Shown in pieces: positions 34,875 through 43,027 of a DNA stretch of 64,000 bases. Source of the stretch: JAMXLO01 sp963819855 (GTDB lineage: Bacteria > Pseudomonadota > Alphaproteobacteria > Acetobacterales > Acetobacteraceae); contig CAWFYC010000015.1 of NCBI GenBank assembly GCA_963819855.1, forward strand, positions 124,001-188,000, read 5' to 3'. Positions within the stretch are counted from its first letter, which is position 1; each line of letters opens with the position of its first letter. A program made the translations under genes and the position numbers. The notes beneath the pieces were generated by a model. It worked only from the letters and a program-made list of their open reading frames with translations. It did no database searches and was not told the origin of the DNA.

Positions 34875-35182
34875 CAGTCGAGCGCTCCCATCACCGCGGC
34901 GCGGAACCCTTGCACCACGCGACTGCCACGGTACGGCACCAGCGTGATCTCGCGTGTTTGGCCTGGCTCGAATCGCACGGCAGTACCGGCCGCGATGTCG
35001 AGCCGCTTGCCGCGCGCGGCGGCGCGATCGAACGAAAGCGCTGGATTGGTTTCCGCGAAGTGGTAATGGCTGCCGACCTGAATCGGCCGATCGCCGGTAT
35101 TGGCAACGGTCAGCGTGGTGCGCGCGAGGCCGGCGTTCAGTTCAATTGCGCCGTCACCGGGAAAGACTTCACCAGGGATCAT
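34874..35182 (-). CDS. ureB: urease subunit beta
   Basis: A 102-residue structural subunit (MIPGEVFPGDGAIELNAG, VGSHYHFAETNPALSFDR, GSRVVQGFRAAVMG). All family blocks are present. Overlaps ureA by 4 bases (ATGA) and shares one base with the ureC start (TGATG), supporting tightly coupled translation of the three subunits. Confidence 0.95.
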   Translation of the reverse strand: MIPGEVFPGDGAIELNAGLARTTLTVANTGDRPIQVGSHYHFAETNPALSFDRAAARGKRLDIAAGTAVRFEPGQTREITLVPYRGSRVVQGFRAAVMGALD

Positions 35183-35481
35183 CGGATCGGCTCGTGCACG
35201 GTGACCAGCTTGGTACCGTCGGGAAACGTTGCCTCCACCTGCACATCGTGGATCATCTCGGCGACACCTTCCATCACCTGCGCCCGGGTGATCACCTTGC
35301 CGCCGGCTTCCATCAGATCGGCGACGCTCCGGCCGTCGCGGGCGCCCTCGACCACGAAATCAGTGATCAGCGCGACCGCCTCGGGATGATTGAGCCTCAC
35401 GCCGCGTTCCAGCCGGCGCCTGGCAACCATTGCGGCCATGCTGATCAGCAACTTGTCCTTCTCTCGCGGCGTCAGATTCAT
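35179..35481 (-). CDS. ureA: urease subunit gamma
   Basis: A 100-residue structural subunit (NLTPREKDKLLISMAAMVAR, LNHPEAVALITDFVVEGARD, VEATFPDGTKLVTVHEPI). ATG at 35481 is preceded by GAGAGGA with a good spacer and was preferred over in-frame upstream codons. It lies 10 bp after the ureD stop. Confidence 0.95.
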   Translation of the reverse strand: MNLTPREKDKLLISMAAMVARRRLERGVRLNHPEAVALITDFVVEGARDGRSVADLMEAGGKVITRAQVMEGVAEMIHDVQVEATFPDGTKLVTVHEPIR

Positions 35482-35491
35482 GCGTATCCTC

Positions 35492-36319
35492 TCAGCATAG
35501 CCACACGCGCGGCAAGGCACGCCCGCCGCGCAGTACCCCCAACGCGTCGACCACGGCGGCACGCAGCGCCGCGCTGTCGGGAGCAAGCATACGTGCGATC
35601 AGTATGCCATCCCAGGCGCTGGCGCCGATCCCCAGCGCGCGCAGCGGATCGAGCATGGCTTCGGCATCGGGTGCGACATGGACCAGGGTCGCCAGCGCAC
35701 GTGCTCCGGCTGCGATCGCAGGCCGTTGCAGCGTCGCCGCCACCTCGCCCTCGAGCCGGATCGCATCACGCAGCAGCAGTCGGCCGGCACGATGGACCTC
35801 TATGAAATCGCGCAGGGATGCCCGGTCCACCACCTCGCCCATCGCGGCGCGACCGAACACGAGGCTCTCCACCCCCAGGAACCACGCACCCGCCTCGAGC
35901 TCCACGCGCAGTCTGCGCCGTACCGAACAGCGATCGAACAGGATGGTGTCCTGCGGCAGCCATTCCACCGCGCCGCGCGCCGCCACGGCGATCCGCGTGG
36001 CCACACTGGAGGCGGCACTGTCGGGCAATGCACGGTAGAACCGCTCCGCCGCCTGCGATGCAATGGTGGCGCGCGCGTCGGTGCCGACCGCAAACGCTGC
36101 ATCCAGCACATCGCCGCCGGCCACCCCGCCAGACGTGTTCAGCGTGACCACCTGCAGCCACGCGGGATCGTCAGGCCGCGGAAACCGCGCCTTCAGACAC
36201 CCCTCCTGTCGCAGATTGTGCAGCGCCGAGCGCGTACCGCGCTGCTTCACCGATACGGCAAGCGCGCCGCACGCCCGTTGTAGACCGGCCGGTTTGGAAT
36301 GGAGTGTGGCACCGTCCAC
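35492..36319 (-). CDS. ureD: urease accessory protein UreD
   Basis: A 275-residue scaffold for nickel insertion into urease. Typical blocks are LNTSGGVAGGDVLDAAFAVG, SQAAERFYRA, EWLPQDTILFDRC, SLVFGRAAMGE and the late WDGILIARML. The start is GTG 36319, chosen from the start of homology; no convincing ribosome-binding site is seen and the frame is open further upstream. A decayed toxin gene ends 10 bp upstream, so the operon continues across it. Confidence 0.88.
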   Translation of the reverse strand: MDGATLHSKPAGLQRACGALAVSVKQRGTRSALHNLRQEGCLKARFPRPDDPAWLQVVTLNTSGGVAGGDVLDAAFAVGTDARATIASQAAERFYRALPDSAASSVATRIAVAARGAVEWLPQDTILFDRCSVRRRLRVELEAGAWFLGVESLVFGRAAMGEVVDRASLRDFIEVHRAGRLLLRDAIRLEGEVAATLQRPAIAAGARALATLVHVAPDAEAMLDPLRALGIGASAWDGILIARMLAPDSAALRAAVVDALGVLRGGRALPRVWLC

Positions 36320-36329
36320 CGATGCACCG

Positions 36330-36548
36330 TTAACGCAGTGCGATGTCGCGCAACAGCACGACCCGATCGGCCAGCGCGGGGTGCGCCGCGGCGGCCGACG
36401 TGCTATCGAGTGGCCTGGTTCGGAGGGGAATGGTCTCGCGCCCTGAACCCAGAGCCACCGCACGATCGCTGTGCTCCTCGCGTAAAACCCACTTCAACCC
36501 GACACTGGCATCCACCACGATGCGCTCTGGCACTTCAGCAACGCGCAT
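36330..36548 (-). pseudogene. PIN-domain toxin (VapC-like), internally truncated
   Basis: Only 72 residues compared with about 130-140 for VapC toxins. The first strand and acidic residues remain (IVVDASVGLKWVLREEHSDR: Asp and Glu of the PIN site), and the end HPALADRVVLLRDIAL resembles the last part of the fold, so the middle with the remaining acidic residues is gone. RNase activity is unlikely. It overlaps the antitoxin gene by 14 bases, as in intact pairs. Confidence 0.65.
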
Positions 36549-36780
36549 CCCGGCCTGCTCGGATCAGGTCGGCACTCTCGATCGTTAACTGCCGCAGGGT
36601 TCTTGCCCGGCTGCGCCGCGCCAGTTCATTCCACCATGCCGCCCCCAGGCGGGGCAGACACGCAGATGCGAGGATCTCGCGTGCCTCCGCCTCAAGGCTG
36701 CGTCCCGCTGCGGCGGCACGTTCCCGCAGTGCGGCCAGTACGGCTTCGGGCAGTTTCCTGATGGTGAGCACAGATGCCAT
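36535..36780 (-). CDS. FitA/VapB-like ribbon-helix-helix antitoxin
   Basis: An 81-residue protein beginning MASVLTIRKLPEAVLAALRE, then GRSLEAEAREILA, the standard FitA-like ribbon-helix-helix start. The C-terminal half would bind the toxin. It lies between urtE and ureD in the same direction and still overlaps the degraded toxin, so it is an orphaned antitoxin that may keep DNA-binding ability. Confidence 0.8.
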   Translation of the reverse strand: MASVLTIRKLPEAVLAALRERAAAAGRSLEAEAREILASACLPRLGAAWWNELARRSRARTLRQLTIESADLIRAGRDARC

Positions 36781-36843
36781 TACTTACTCGAATCTTGTTG
36801 CAGTCAACGCATGCATGGCATGTGGACCCCGGATGTCAATCGG

Positions 36844-37539
36844 CTACACCGACAACCGGCGTCGCACATCCTGCTCGTCCAACTCCTCCCGGCGACCCGC
36901 CAACACGACGTCGCCGCGATCCATCACCACGATGGTTTGAGCGAGTTCCTGCGCAAAGTCGAAATACTGCTCGACCAGCAGGATGGCCATGTCACCGCGC
37001 GACCGCAACAGTTCGATCACCCGGCCAATGTCCTTGATGATACTGGGCTGGATTCCCTCGGTCGGCTCGTCGAGCACGAGCAACCGCGGCTTCATCACCA
37101 GCGCCCGCGCGATCGCCAACTGCTGCTGCTGTCCGCCCGACAGATCGCCGCCGCGCCGACGCAACATCGTCCGCAACACCGGAAACAGCTCGAACACTTC
37201 ATCCGGCACCTGACGCTGCCCGCGCGGCAGAACGGCAAATCCAGTCTCCAGGTTTTCGCGCACCGTCAACAGCGGAAAGATGTCACGTCCCTGCGGCACC
37301 CAGGCGATGCCACGCCGCGCGCGATCGTGGATCGGCAGACGGGTGATGTCGGCGCCTTCCCAGCGGATCGCGCCGGAACTTACCGGATGCGCGCCGGTGA
37401 CCGCGCGCAGCAGGCTGGTCTTGCCCACGCCGTTGCGTCCCAGCAGGCAGGTCACCGCACCGACCTCCGCCGTCAGCGAAACCTGGCGCAGCGCTATGGC
37501 GGCGCCGTAATGCAGATCGACATGATCGACTTCAAGCAT
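36844..37539 (-). CDS. urtE: urea ABC transporter ATP-binding protein UrtE
   Basis: A 231-residue ABC ATPase with Walker A GRNGVGKTSL, signature DLSGGQQQQLAIARAL, Walker B LLVLDEPTEGIQPSI and the His switch LLVEQYFDFA. The EPTEGIQPSI block is characteristic of UrtE. ATG at 37539 follows GGGAG with a 6-base spacer. It energises urea import with UrtD. A repeat separates it from urtD. Confidence 0.93.
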   Translation of the reverse strand: MLEVDHVDLHYGAAIALRQVSLTAEVGAVTCLLGRNGVGKTSLLRAVTGAHPVSSGAIRWEGADITRLPIHDRARRGIAWVPQGRDIFPLLTVRENLETGFAVLPRGQRQVPDEVFELFPVLRTMLRRRGGDLSGGQQQQLAIARALVMKPRLLVLDEPTEGIQPSIIKDIGRVIELLRSRGDMAILLVEQYFDFAQELAQTIVVMDRGDVVLAGRREELDEQDVRRRLSV

Positions 37540-37552
37540 CAGCGCTCCCCCC

Positions 37553-37627
37553 GTCATTCCCGCGCAAGCGGGAACCCAGGCAAGACCTGCGTTGCAACCC
37601 TTGGCCCCGCGCCTTCGCGGGCGTGAC
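37553..37627. repeat. dispersed double-hairpin repeat, copy 2
   Basis: Starts gtcattcccgcgcaagcggg, with the left hairpin CCCGCGCAAGCGGG and a right hairpin CCCGCGCCTTCGCGGG, ending gtgacg. It occupies the gap between urtD and urtE. Similar to copies at 16262 and 45585. Confidence 0.83.
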
Positions 37628-37638
37628 GCGTGGTGAAA

Positions 37639-38400
37639 TCATCGCCCCAGATACACTTCGACCACGCGCGGGTCCTCGCTGACATGATCGATCGAGCCTT
37701 CCGACAGCACCGATCCCTCATGCAGTACCGTCACCTTCACATCCAGCGAGCGCACGAACGCCATGTCGTGCTCCACCACCACGACGCTGCGCGTACGATT
37801 GATCTCGCGCAGCAGATCCGCGGTCTGCGCGGTCTCGGCGTCGGTCATTCCGGCCACCGGCTCATCGACCAGCAGAAGCTGCGGTTCCTGCGCCAGCAGC
37901 ATGCCGATCTCCAGCCATTGCTTCTGGCCGTGCGACAGCCCCGCCGCCAGCCGATGCCGCTGATCGATCAGTCGCGTGGTGACCAGGATTTCCTCGATCC
38001 GCTCGCGCTCCTCCGCGGTCTCCCGCGCCCACAGCGTAAAGCTCGGCTTGCGGTCCTCGGCCAGCGACAGCAGCAGATTGTCCCATACCGTGTGCGGTTC
38101 GAACACGGTCGGCTTCTGAAACTTCCGCCCGATGCCCAGCGACGCGATCGCCGGTTCGTCGAGCCGCGTCAGGTCGGTGTCCTTGCCGAACACCACCGTG
38201 CCCGCGTCTGGCCGCGTCTTGCCGGTGATCACGTCCATCATCGTGGTCTTGCCGGCGCCGTTCGGACCGATCACCGCGCGCATCTCTCCCGCTTCCAATA
38301 CCAGAGACAAGGCGTTCAGCGCGCGGAAGCCGTCGAAGCTTACGGTGACACCGTCGAGGTACAGCAACGTGTCGTGCAGTTCGGCGCGGACGTCGCTCAT
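37639..38400 (-). CDS. urtD: urea ABC transporter ATP-binding protein UrtD
   Basis: A 253-residue ABC ATPase. Walker A is GPNGAGKTTM, the signature region is AAGLSHGQKQWLEIGMLL (the SHGQKQW form typical of UrtD), Walker B LLLVDEPVAGMTDAE, and VVVEHDMAFVRSL follows. ATG at 38400 overlaps the urtC stop by 4 bases. It works with UrtE on the UrtB/UrtC channel. Confidence 0.93.
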   Translation of the reverse strand: MSDVRAELHDTLLYLDGVTVSFDGFRALNALSLVLEAGEMRAVIGPNGAGKTTMMDVITGKTRPDAGTVVFGKDTDLTRLDEPAIASLGIGRKFQKPTVFEPHTVWDNLLLSLAEDRKPSFTLWARETAEERERIEEILVTTRLIDQRHRLAAGLSHGQKQWLEIGMLLAQEPQLLLVDEPVAGMTDAETAQTADLLREINRTRSVVVVEHDMAFVRSLDVKVTVLHEGSVLSEGSIDHVSEDPRVVEVYLGR

Positions 38401-39521
38401 CCCGTCGCCTCGCGCGCCTCGGCCGGTGCAGGCGCCGGTTCGGGCTCGGGCGCCACCACGCGTTCGCGGCGGGCAAACAGCCCGACGATGCCGCGCGGCA
38501 GCAGCAGGGTCACGAAAATGAAGACCGCGCCCAGCGCGTACAGCCACAGCGACGGCAATGCGCTGGTGAGGTAGGTCTTGCCGAGATTGACCAGCACCGC
38601 ACCGAGGATCGCCCCCGACAGCGTGCCGCGGCCGCCGACGGCGACCCAGATCACCGCCTCGATCGAGTTGGCCGGCGAGAACTCGGACGGATTGATGATG
38701 CCGACCTGCGGCACGTAGAGCGCGCCGCCGATGCCGGCCATCACCGCCGACAGCACCCAGACTACCAGCTTGTACGACTCCGGCCGGTAGCCCAGGAACC
38801 GCGTCCGCGCCTCGGCATCGCGCACCGCGACCAGCACCTTGCCGAACCGCGATGTCACCAGTGCGCGCGCGATCAGGAACTGCACGCACAGGAACAGCGC
38901 GGTGATCACCAGCAACGCGCAGCGTGTCGCTTCCGCCTGTACCGGAAAGCCGAGCAGATCCTTGAAGTCGGTCATGCCGTTGTTGCCGCCGAAGCCCATG
39001 TCGTTGCGGAAGAACGCCAGCAGCAACGCATAGGTCAGCGCCTGGGTGATGATCGATAGATACACGCCGGTGACGCGCGAGCGGAACGCCAGCCAGCCGA
39101 ACACCAGCGCCAGCAGCCCGGGCACCACCACCACCATCGTCGCAGCGAATGGGAACCACTCGAAGCCGTGCCAGTACCACGGCAGTTCGTGCCAGCCGAG
39201 AAATACCATGAAGTCGGGCAGATTGGCGTTGCCGTACACGCCGCGCGCGCCGATCTGGCGCATCAGGTACATGCCCATGGCGTAGCCGCCGAGAGCGAAG
39301 AACGCGGCATGGCCGAGCGAAAGGATGCCCGCGAACCCCCACACCAGATCGACCGCAAGCGCCAGCATGCCGAAGCAAAGATACTTTCCCGTCAGCGCCA
39401 CGGCATAGGTCGGCACATGGAGCGACGCGGACGGGCCAGTGCCGAGGTTCAACGCAGCGAGCAGCACCGCGCCGCCCAGCACCAATGTCAACGTCAGCCA
39501 GGATGCGCGGTTGAGGATCAT
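38397..39521 (-). CDS. urtC: urea ABC transporter permease UrtC
   Basis: A 374-residue inner-membrane permease with about ten hydrophobic segments. Diagnostic parts are WGFAGILSLGHAAFFALGGY, FRSRVTGVYLSIITQALTYA and GFGGNNGMTDFKDLLGF (urea-type). The coordinates start at ATG 39521. Two further in-frame starts lie before the hairpin repeat: ATG 39644 (GGGAG 9 bases upstream) and ATG 39671 (ATGA overlap with urtB); these would add 41 or 50 residues including repeat-encoded Pro/Gly sequence. The 39521 start has its GGAGGA in the repeat arm. Confidence 0.9.
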   Translation of the reverse strand: MILNRASWLTLTLVLGGAVLLAALNLGTGPSASLHVPTYAVALTGKYLCFGMLALAVDLVWGFAGILSLGHAAFFALGGYAMGMYLMRQIGARGVYGNANLPDFMVFLGWHELPWYWHGFEWFPFAATMVVVVPGLLALVFGWLAFRSRVTGVYLSIITQALTYALLLAFFRNDMGFGGNNGMTDFKDLLGFPVQAEATRCALLVITALFLCVQFLIARALVTSRFGKVLVAVRDAEARTRFLGYRPESYKLVVWVLSAVMAGIGGALYVPQVGIINPSEFSPANSIEAVIWVAVGGRGTLSGAILGAVLVNLGKTYLTSALPSLWLYALGAVFIFVTLLLPRGIVGLFARRERVVAPEPEPAPAPAEAREATG

Positions 39522-39531
39522 GCGGCGCCTG

Positions 39532-39633
39532 TCCTCCCCCTCCCCTTGCGGGAGGGGGTTGGGGGGAGGGGGTGGCGCGGGTACCGGCAATGCCCCCTCC
39601 CCCCAACCCCCTCCCGCAAGGGGAGGGGGAGGA
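39532..39633. repeat. palindromic repeat, copy 3 (perfect 41-bp arms)
   Basis: Arms 39532-39572 and 39593-39633 are exact reverse complements with a 20-bp loop. It lies between urtB and the core of urtC, and is open in the urtC frame. The distal arm ends in GGAGGA, 10 bases before the ATG at 39521. Confidence 0.93.
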
Positions 39634-39667
39634 CCTTTGCTCATGGCCACGATCTCCCGTCGCCCGA

Positions 39668-41263
39668 TCATGCCTCGGCCGCGCGTCCCTTGAGCGGGAA
39701 CATGCCCCGCGGGCGCCGCTGAATGAACAGGATCAGCATCACCAGCACGACGATCTTGCCCAGCACCGCGCCTGCGACCGGCTCGAGGAACTTGTTGACG
39801 ATCCCAAGCGTTAACGCGCCCATCACGGTACCCCACAGATTGCCGACGCCGCCGAACACCACCACCATGAAGCTGTCGATGATGTAGCTCTGCCCCAGGT
39901 TCGGCGACACGTTGTCGATCTGGCTCAGCGCCACCCCGGCCATCCCGGCAACGCCGGAGCCAAGGCCGAACGTCAGCGCGTCGATCCACGGCGTGCGGAT
40001 GCCCATTGCTGCGGCCATCTGCCGGTTCTGCGTCACCGCGCGCATCGCCAGGCCAAGCGAGGTGAACCGAAGCGCCGCCATCAGCGCCGCCAGCACCAGG
40101 AACGCGAAGACAATAATATACAGCCGGTTGTAGGTGATCGTCAGATTGCCAAGCTGAGTGGCGCCGCTCATCCAGTCCGGCGTGCTGACCTCGCGATTAT
40201 TCGGACCGAACAGCGAGCGCACCCCCTGTTGCAGGATCAGCGACAATCCCCAGGTCGCCAGCAGTGTCTCGAGCGGCCTGCCGTACAGCCAGCGTATCAG
40301 CGTTCGCTCGATGGCGATACCGATCAGTCCGGCAACAATGAACGCAAGCGGCACCGCGAATAGCAGGCTGCCGCCGAACAGCCCCGGGGCGTAATCGTGG
40401 ATCGTCTGCTGCACCATGAAGGTCACGTAGGCACCGATCATCACCATCTCGCCGTGCGCCATGTTGATGACGCCCATGACACCAAAGGTGATCGCCAGTC
40501 CCGCCGCGGCCAGCAGCAGCACCGAGCCGAGCGACAGTCCATAGTAGATACTCTGAAGGATGCTCCAGAGTTGCAGATTGCGATCGATCGCTGTCACACC
40601 GGCCACAGCCGCCTGGGCCACCGCAGGGCTCTGTCCAGACAGTGACGCGAGCAGGCTGCGGCTGTCGATGTCGCCGCGCTCGCGCAGCACGTCGATCGCG
40701 GCCAGCCGATCGGCGTCACTGGCATTGTCGGCGGACAGCAGCGCGGCCGCGCGTGCCTGTTCCATGCGGTGCTTCACACCGGCATCGCTTTCGCGCTGCA
40801 GTGCTCGTTCCAGCGCCGGCAGCGCGGCCGGGTCGTGGGAATGGAACACCGCCTCGGCTGCGTCAAAGCGTGTGGCCGCATCCGGCGCGAACAGACGCAG
40901 GCTGCCAAGCGCTGCATCGACCTCGCCGCGGACCGCATTGTTCATGCGCACCGGCTTGAGGCCGCTCGACATGACATCCGCCGCCGGCTTGCCGGTCGTG
41001 GCATCGATGAACGAGCCATCGTCGGCCTTGATGAACAGCGCCTTGTCGGACGTGCGCGCGAACAGGCGGTTGGCCTGCAACGCAGACAGGATCGCGGCAG
41101 CCTGCGGATGACCCGACAGCGCGAGCATGCCGACGCCTTGCCGGATCGTCTCGAAGCTTGGCGAGGCCAACGCCGCGAACGCTTCGTCGGCCGACTGCGC
41201 TCGGCCGGTCGCTGGCGCCAGTGCCAGCAAGGCGATCAGCATCAGGCCGGCGAGACGCTTCAT
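39668..41263 (-). CDS. urtB: urea ABC transporter permease UrtB
   Basis: A 531-residue protein. A signal-like N-terminus (MKRLAGLMLIALLALAPATG) leads to a periplasmic helical domain of about 220 residues, then a Liv-type permease domain with ITFGVMGVINMAHGEMVMIG, LRFTSLGLAMRAVTQNRQMA and VVFGGVGNLWGTVMGAL. The extra N-terminal domain is normal for UrtB. ATG at 41263 has only a weak ribosome-binding site; an upstream in-frame ATG at 41314 is less likely. Confidence 0.92.
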   Translation of the reverse strand: MKRLAGLMLIALLALAPATGRAQSADEAFAALASPSFETIRQGVGMLALSGHPQAAAILSALQANRLFARTSDKALFIKADDGSFIDATTGKPAADVMSSGLKPVRMNNAVRGEVDAALGSLRLFAPDAATRFDAAEAVFHSHDPAALPALERALQRESDAGVKHRMEQARAAALLSADNASDADRLAAIDVLRERGDIDSRSLLASLSGQSPAVAQAAVAGVTAIDRNLQLWSILQSIYYGLSLGSVLLLAAAGLAITFGVMGVINMAHGEMVMIGAYVTFMVQQTIHDYAPGLFGGSLLFAVPLAFIVAGLIGIAIERTLIRWLYGRPLETLLATWGLSLILQQGVRSLFGPNNREVSTPDWMSGATQLGNLTITYNRLYIIVFAFLVLAALMAALRFTSLGLAMRAVTQNRQMAAAMGIRTPWIDALTFGLGSGVAGMAGVALSQIDNVSPNLGQSYIIDSFMVVVFGGVGNLWGTVMGALTLGIVNKFLEPVAGAVLGKIVVLVMLILFIQRRPRGMFPLKGRAAEA

Positions 41264-41341
41264 CGGCACGCTTTCAGGAAGCGGTTGGGGGTGGCCTGGG
41301 AGGAAGCAGGCCACCCCCTTGGGGATGGTCGGCTCAGGCCA

Positions 41342-42679
41342 TCATGCCTTCTTGCCGCCACCTGCTCCACACTTGCCGGTCTTGACGTTGAAGGCGCCGC
41401 AGGACAGCGGCGCACGCCAGTCACCGATCAGGTCCTTGGTGTCCTCGACATACGGCGACCATTCCTGCGCGACCACCAGCCCAGCCGTCTGCCAGACCGT
41501 GTTGAACTGGCCGTCGGCCTGCACCTCGCCGATCAGCACCGGCTTGGTGATGTGGTGGTTCGGCATCATGGCGGAAAAGCCGCCGGACAGGTTGGGCACG
41601 GCAACGCCGATCATCGCATCGATCACCGCGTCGGATGCGGTGGTGCCGGCCTTCTCGACGCCCTTCACCCACTGATTGAAGCCGATATAGTGCGCCTCCA
41701 TCGGATCGTTGGTGGTGCGCTTGTCGTTCTTGATGAACTTGTGCCAGGCGTCGATGAACGCCTTGTTCTCCGGTGTATCGACACTCTCAAAATAGTTCCA
41801 CGCCGCGAGGTGGCCGACCAGCGGCTTGGTATCGAGGCCGGCCAGTTCCTCCTCGCCGACGCTGAACGCCACCACCGGGATGTCGGTCGCCTTGATGCCC
41901 TGGTTGCCCAGCTCCTTATAGAACGGCACATTGGCGTCACCGTTGATGGTGGACACCACCGCGGTCTTCTTGCCGGCGGAGCCGAACTTCTTGATCGAAG
42001 CGACAATGTTCTGCCAGTCGGAATGCCCGAACGGCGTGTAGTTGATCATGATGTCGTCCGGCGCGACGCCCTTCACCTTCAGATACGATTCGAGGATCTG
42101 ATTGGTGGTGCGCGGATAGACGTAGTCGGTGCCGGCCAGCACCCAGCGCTTCACCTTGCCGTCGTTCATCAGGTAGTCGACCGCCGGGATCGCCTGCTGG
42201 TTCGGCGCGGCACCAGTGTAGAACACGTTGCGGCTGCATTCCTGGCCTTCGTACTGCACCGGATAGAACAGGATGCCGTTCAGCTCCTCGAACACCGGCA
42301 GCACCGACTTGCGCGAGACCGAGGTCCAGCAGCCGAACACCGCGGCGACCTTGTCCACCGACAGCAGGCCGCGCGCCTTCTCGGCGAACAGCGGCCAGTT
42401 GGAGGCGGGATCGACCACCACGGCTTCGAGCTTCCGCCCGAGCACGCCGCCCTTGGCGTTTTGCTGCTCGATCAGCATCAGCATGACATCCTTCAGCGTG
42501 GTCTCGCTGATCGCCATGGTTCCGGACAGCGAATGCAAAATGCCGATCTTGATCGGCCCAGTTTGCGCGATGGCAGGCGAGAACGCTGCCTTGACCCCGC
42601 CCACCGCTGCGAGCGTGGCAGCGGCAACGCCGAGGCCGCCGAGCCGGCGGCGGGTGAGCATGGTAGTGGATAGTGCCAT
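41342..42679 (-). CDS. urtA: urea ABC transporter substrate-binding protein UrtA
   Basis: A 445-residue periplasmic urea-binding protein. The Tat-like signal is LTRRRLGGLGVAAATLAAVG, cleaved near AIAQ. The mature part shows IKIGILHSLSGTMAISETTL, FGCWTSVSRKSVLPVFEE, FYPVQYEGQECS and YVYPRTTNQI, all typical of UrtA, and ends in a Cys-containing tail. ATG at 42679 was preferred over an upstream in-frame start because the signal peptide begins there. It heads the urea operon and has a sigma-54 promoter match upstream. Confidence 0.94.
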   Translation of the reverse strand: MALSTTMLTRRRLGGLGVAAATLAAVGGVKAAFSPAIAQTGPIKIGILHSLSGTMAISETTLKDVMLMLIEQQNAKGGVLGRKLEAVVVDPASNWPLFAEKARGLLSVDKVAAVFGCWTSVSRKSVLPVFEELNGILFYPVQYEGQECSRNVFYTGAAPNQQAIPAVDYLMNDGKVKRWVLAGTDYVYPRTTNQILESYLKVKGVAPDDIMINYTPFGHSDWQNIVASIKKFGSAGKKTAVVSTINGDANVPFYKELGNQGIKATDIPVVAFSVGEEELAGLDTKPLVGHLAAWNYFESVDTPENKAFIDAWHKFIKNDKRTTNDPMEAHYIGFNQWVKGVEKAGTTASDAVIDAMIGVAVPNLSGGFSAMMPNHHITKPVLIGEVQADGQFNTVWQTAGLVVAQEWSPYVEDTKDLIGDWRAPLSCGAFNVKTGKCGAGGGKKA

Positions 42680-42744
42680 AAACCTGTTCCCTGTCCGTTC
42701 TGTTCTGTGGCGAGGCCGATGCCTCGGATCACCATCGCGAGAGG

Positions 42745-42760
42745 TGCAACAGCCATGCCA
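42745..42760 (-). promoter_or_regulatory. candidate sigma-54 (RpoN) promoter for urtA
   Basis: On the minus strand the site reads TGGCATGGCTGTTGCA. The consensus is TGGCACG, 4 bases, TTGCA; only one position differs and the GG-GC spacing is exact. It lies 66 bp before the urtA start. This suits nitrogen-limitation control through NtrC. No clear NtrC site was identified. Confidence 0.65.
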
Positions 42761-42807
42761 CGAACCCGTGATCTGGCTTCTGGCGCGTGGACAACCCCGG
42801 CCCCCAG

Positions 42808-42899
42808 CGTCATGGCCGGGCTTGGCCCGGCCATCCACGTCTTCGCTGTGTTCGTGGTGCAAAGACGTGGCTGGCCGGGCCAAGCCCGACCATGACGGG
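42808..42899. repeat. inverted repeat in the urtA upstream region
   Basis: Arms 42808-42843 and 42861-42899 are near reverse complements; both contain GTCATGG(T/C)CGGGCTTGGCCCGGCCA-type sequence followed by ACGTCTT. Together with the sigma-54 site it is the main content of the 348-bp gap 42680-43027; nothing coding is supported in that gap. Confidence 0.82.
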
Positions 42900-43027
42900 A
42901 AACCAAGCGCTGCGGTTTATTCAGGCAACGATCCGGTTACTGACCAAATTTTAGGCTCGCAGCCGACGCTTGCCGAATGCACTGGTCTGGGGTCGGATAG
43001 CGGGACACAACCCGGGAGCAGCGATCC

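Noticed and set aside
39521..42883. Extended N-termini for urtA (to 42883) and urtB (to 41314)
   Set aside because: The signal peptides begin at 42679 and 41263; upstream translations lie over repeats or promoter DNA and have no homology.
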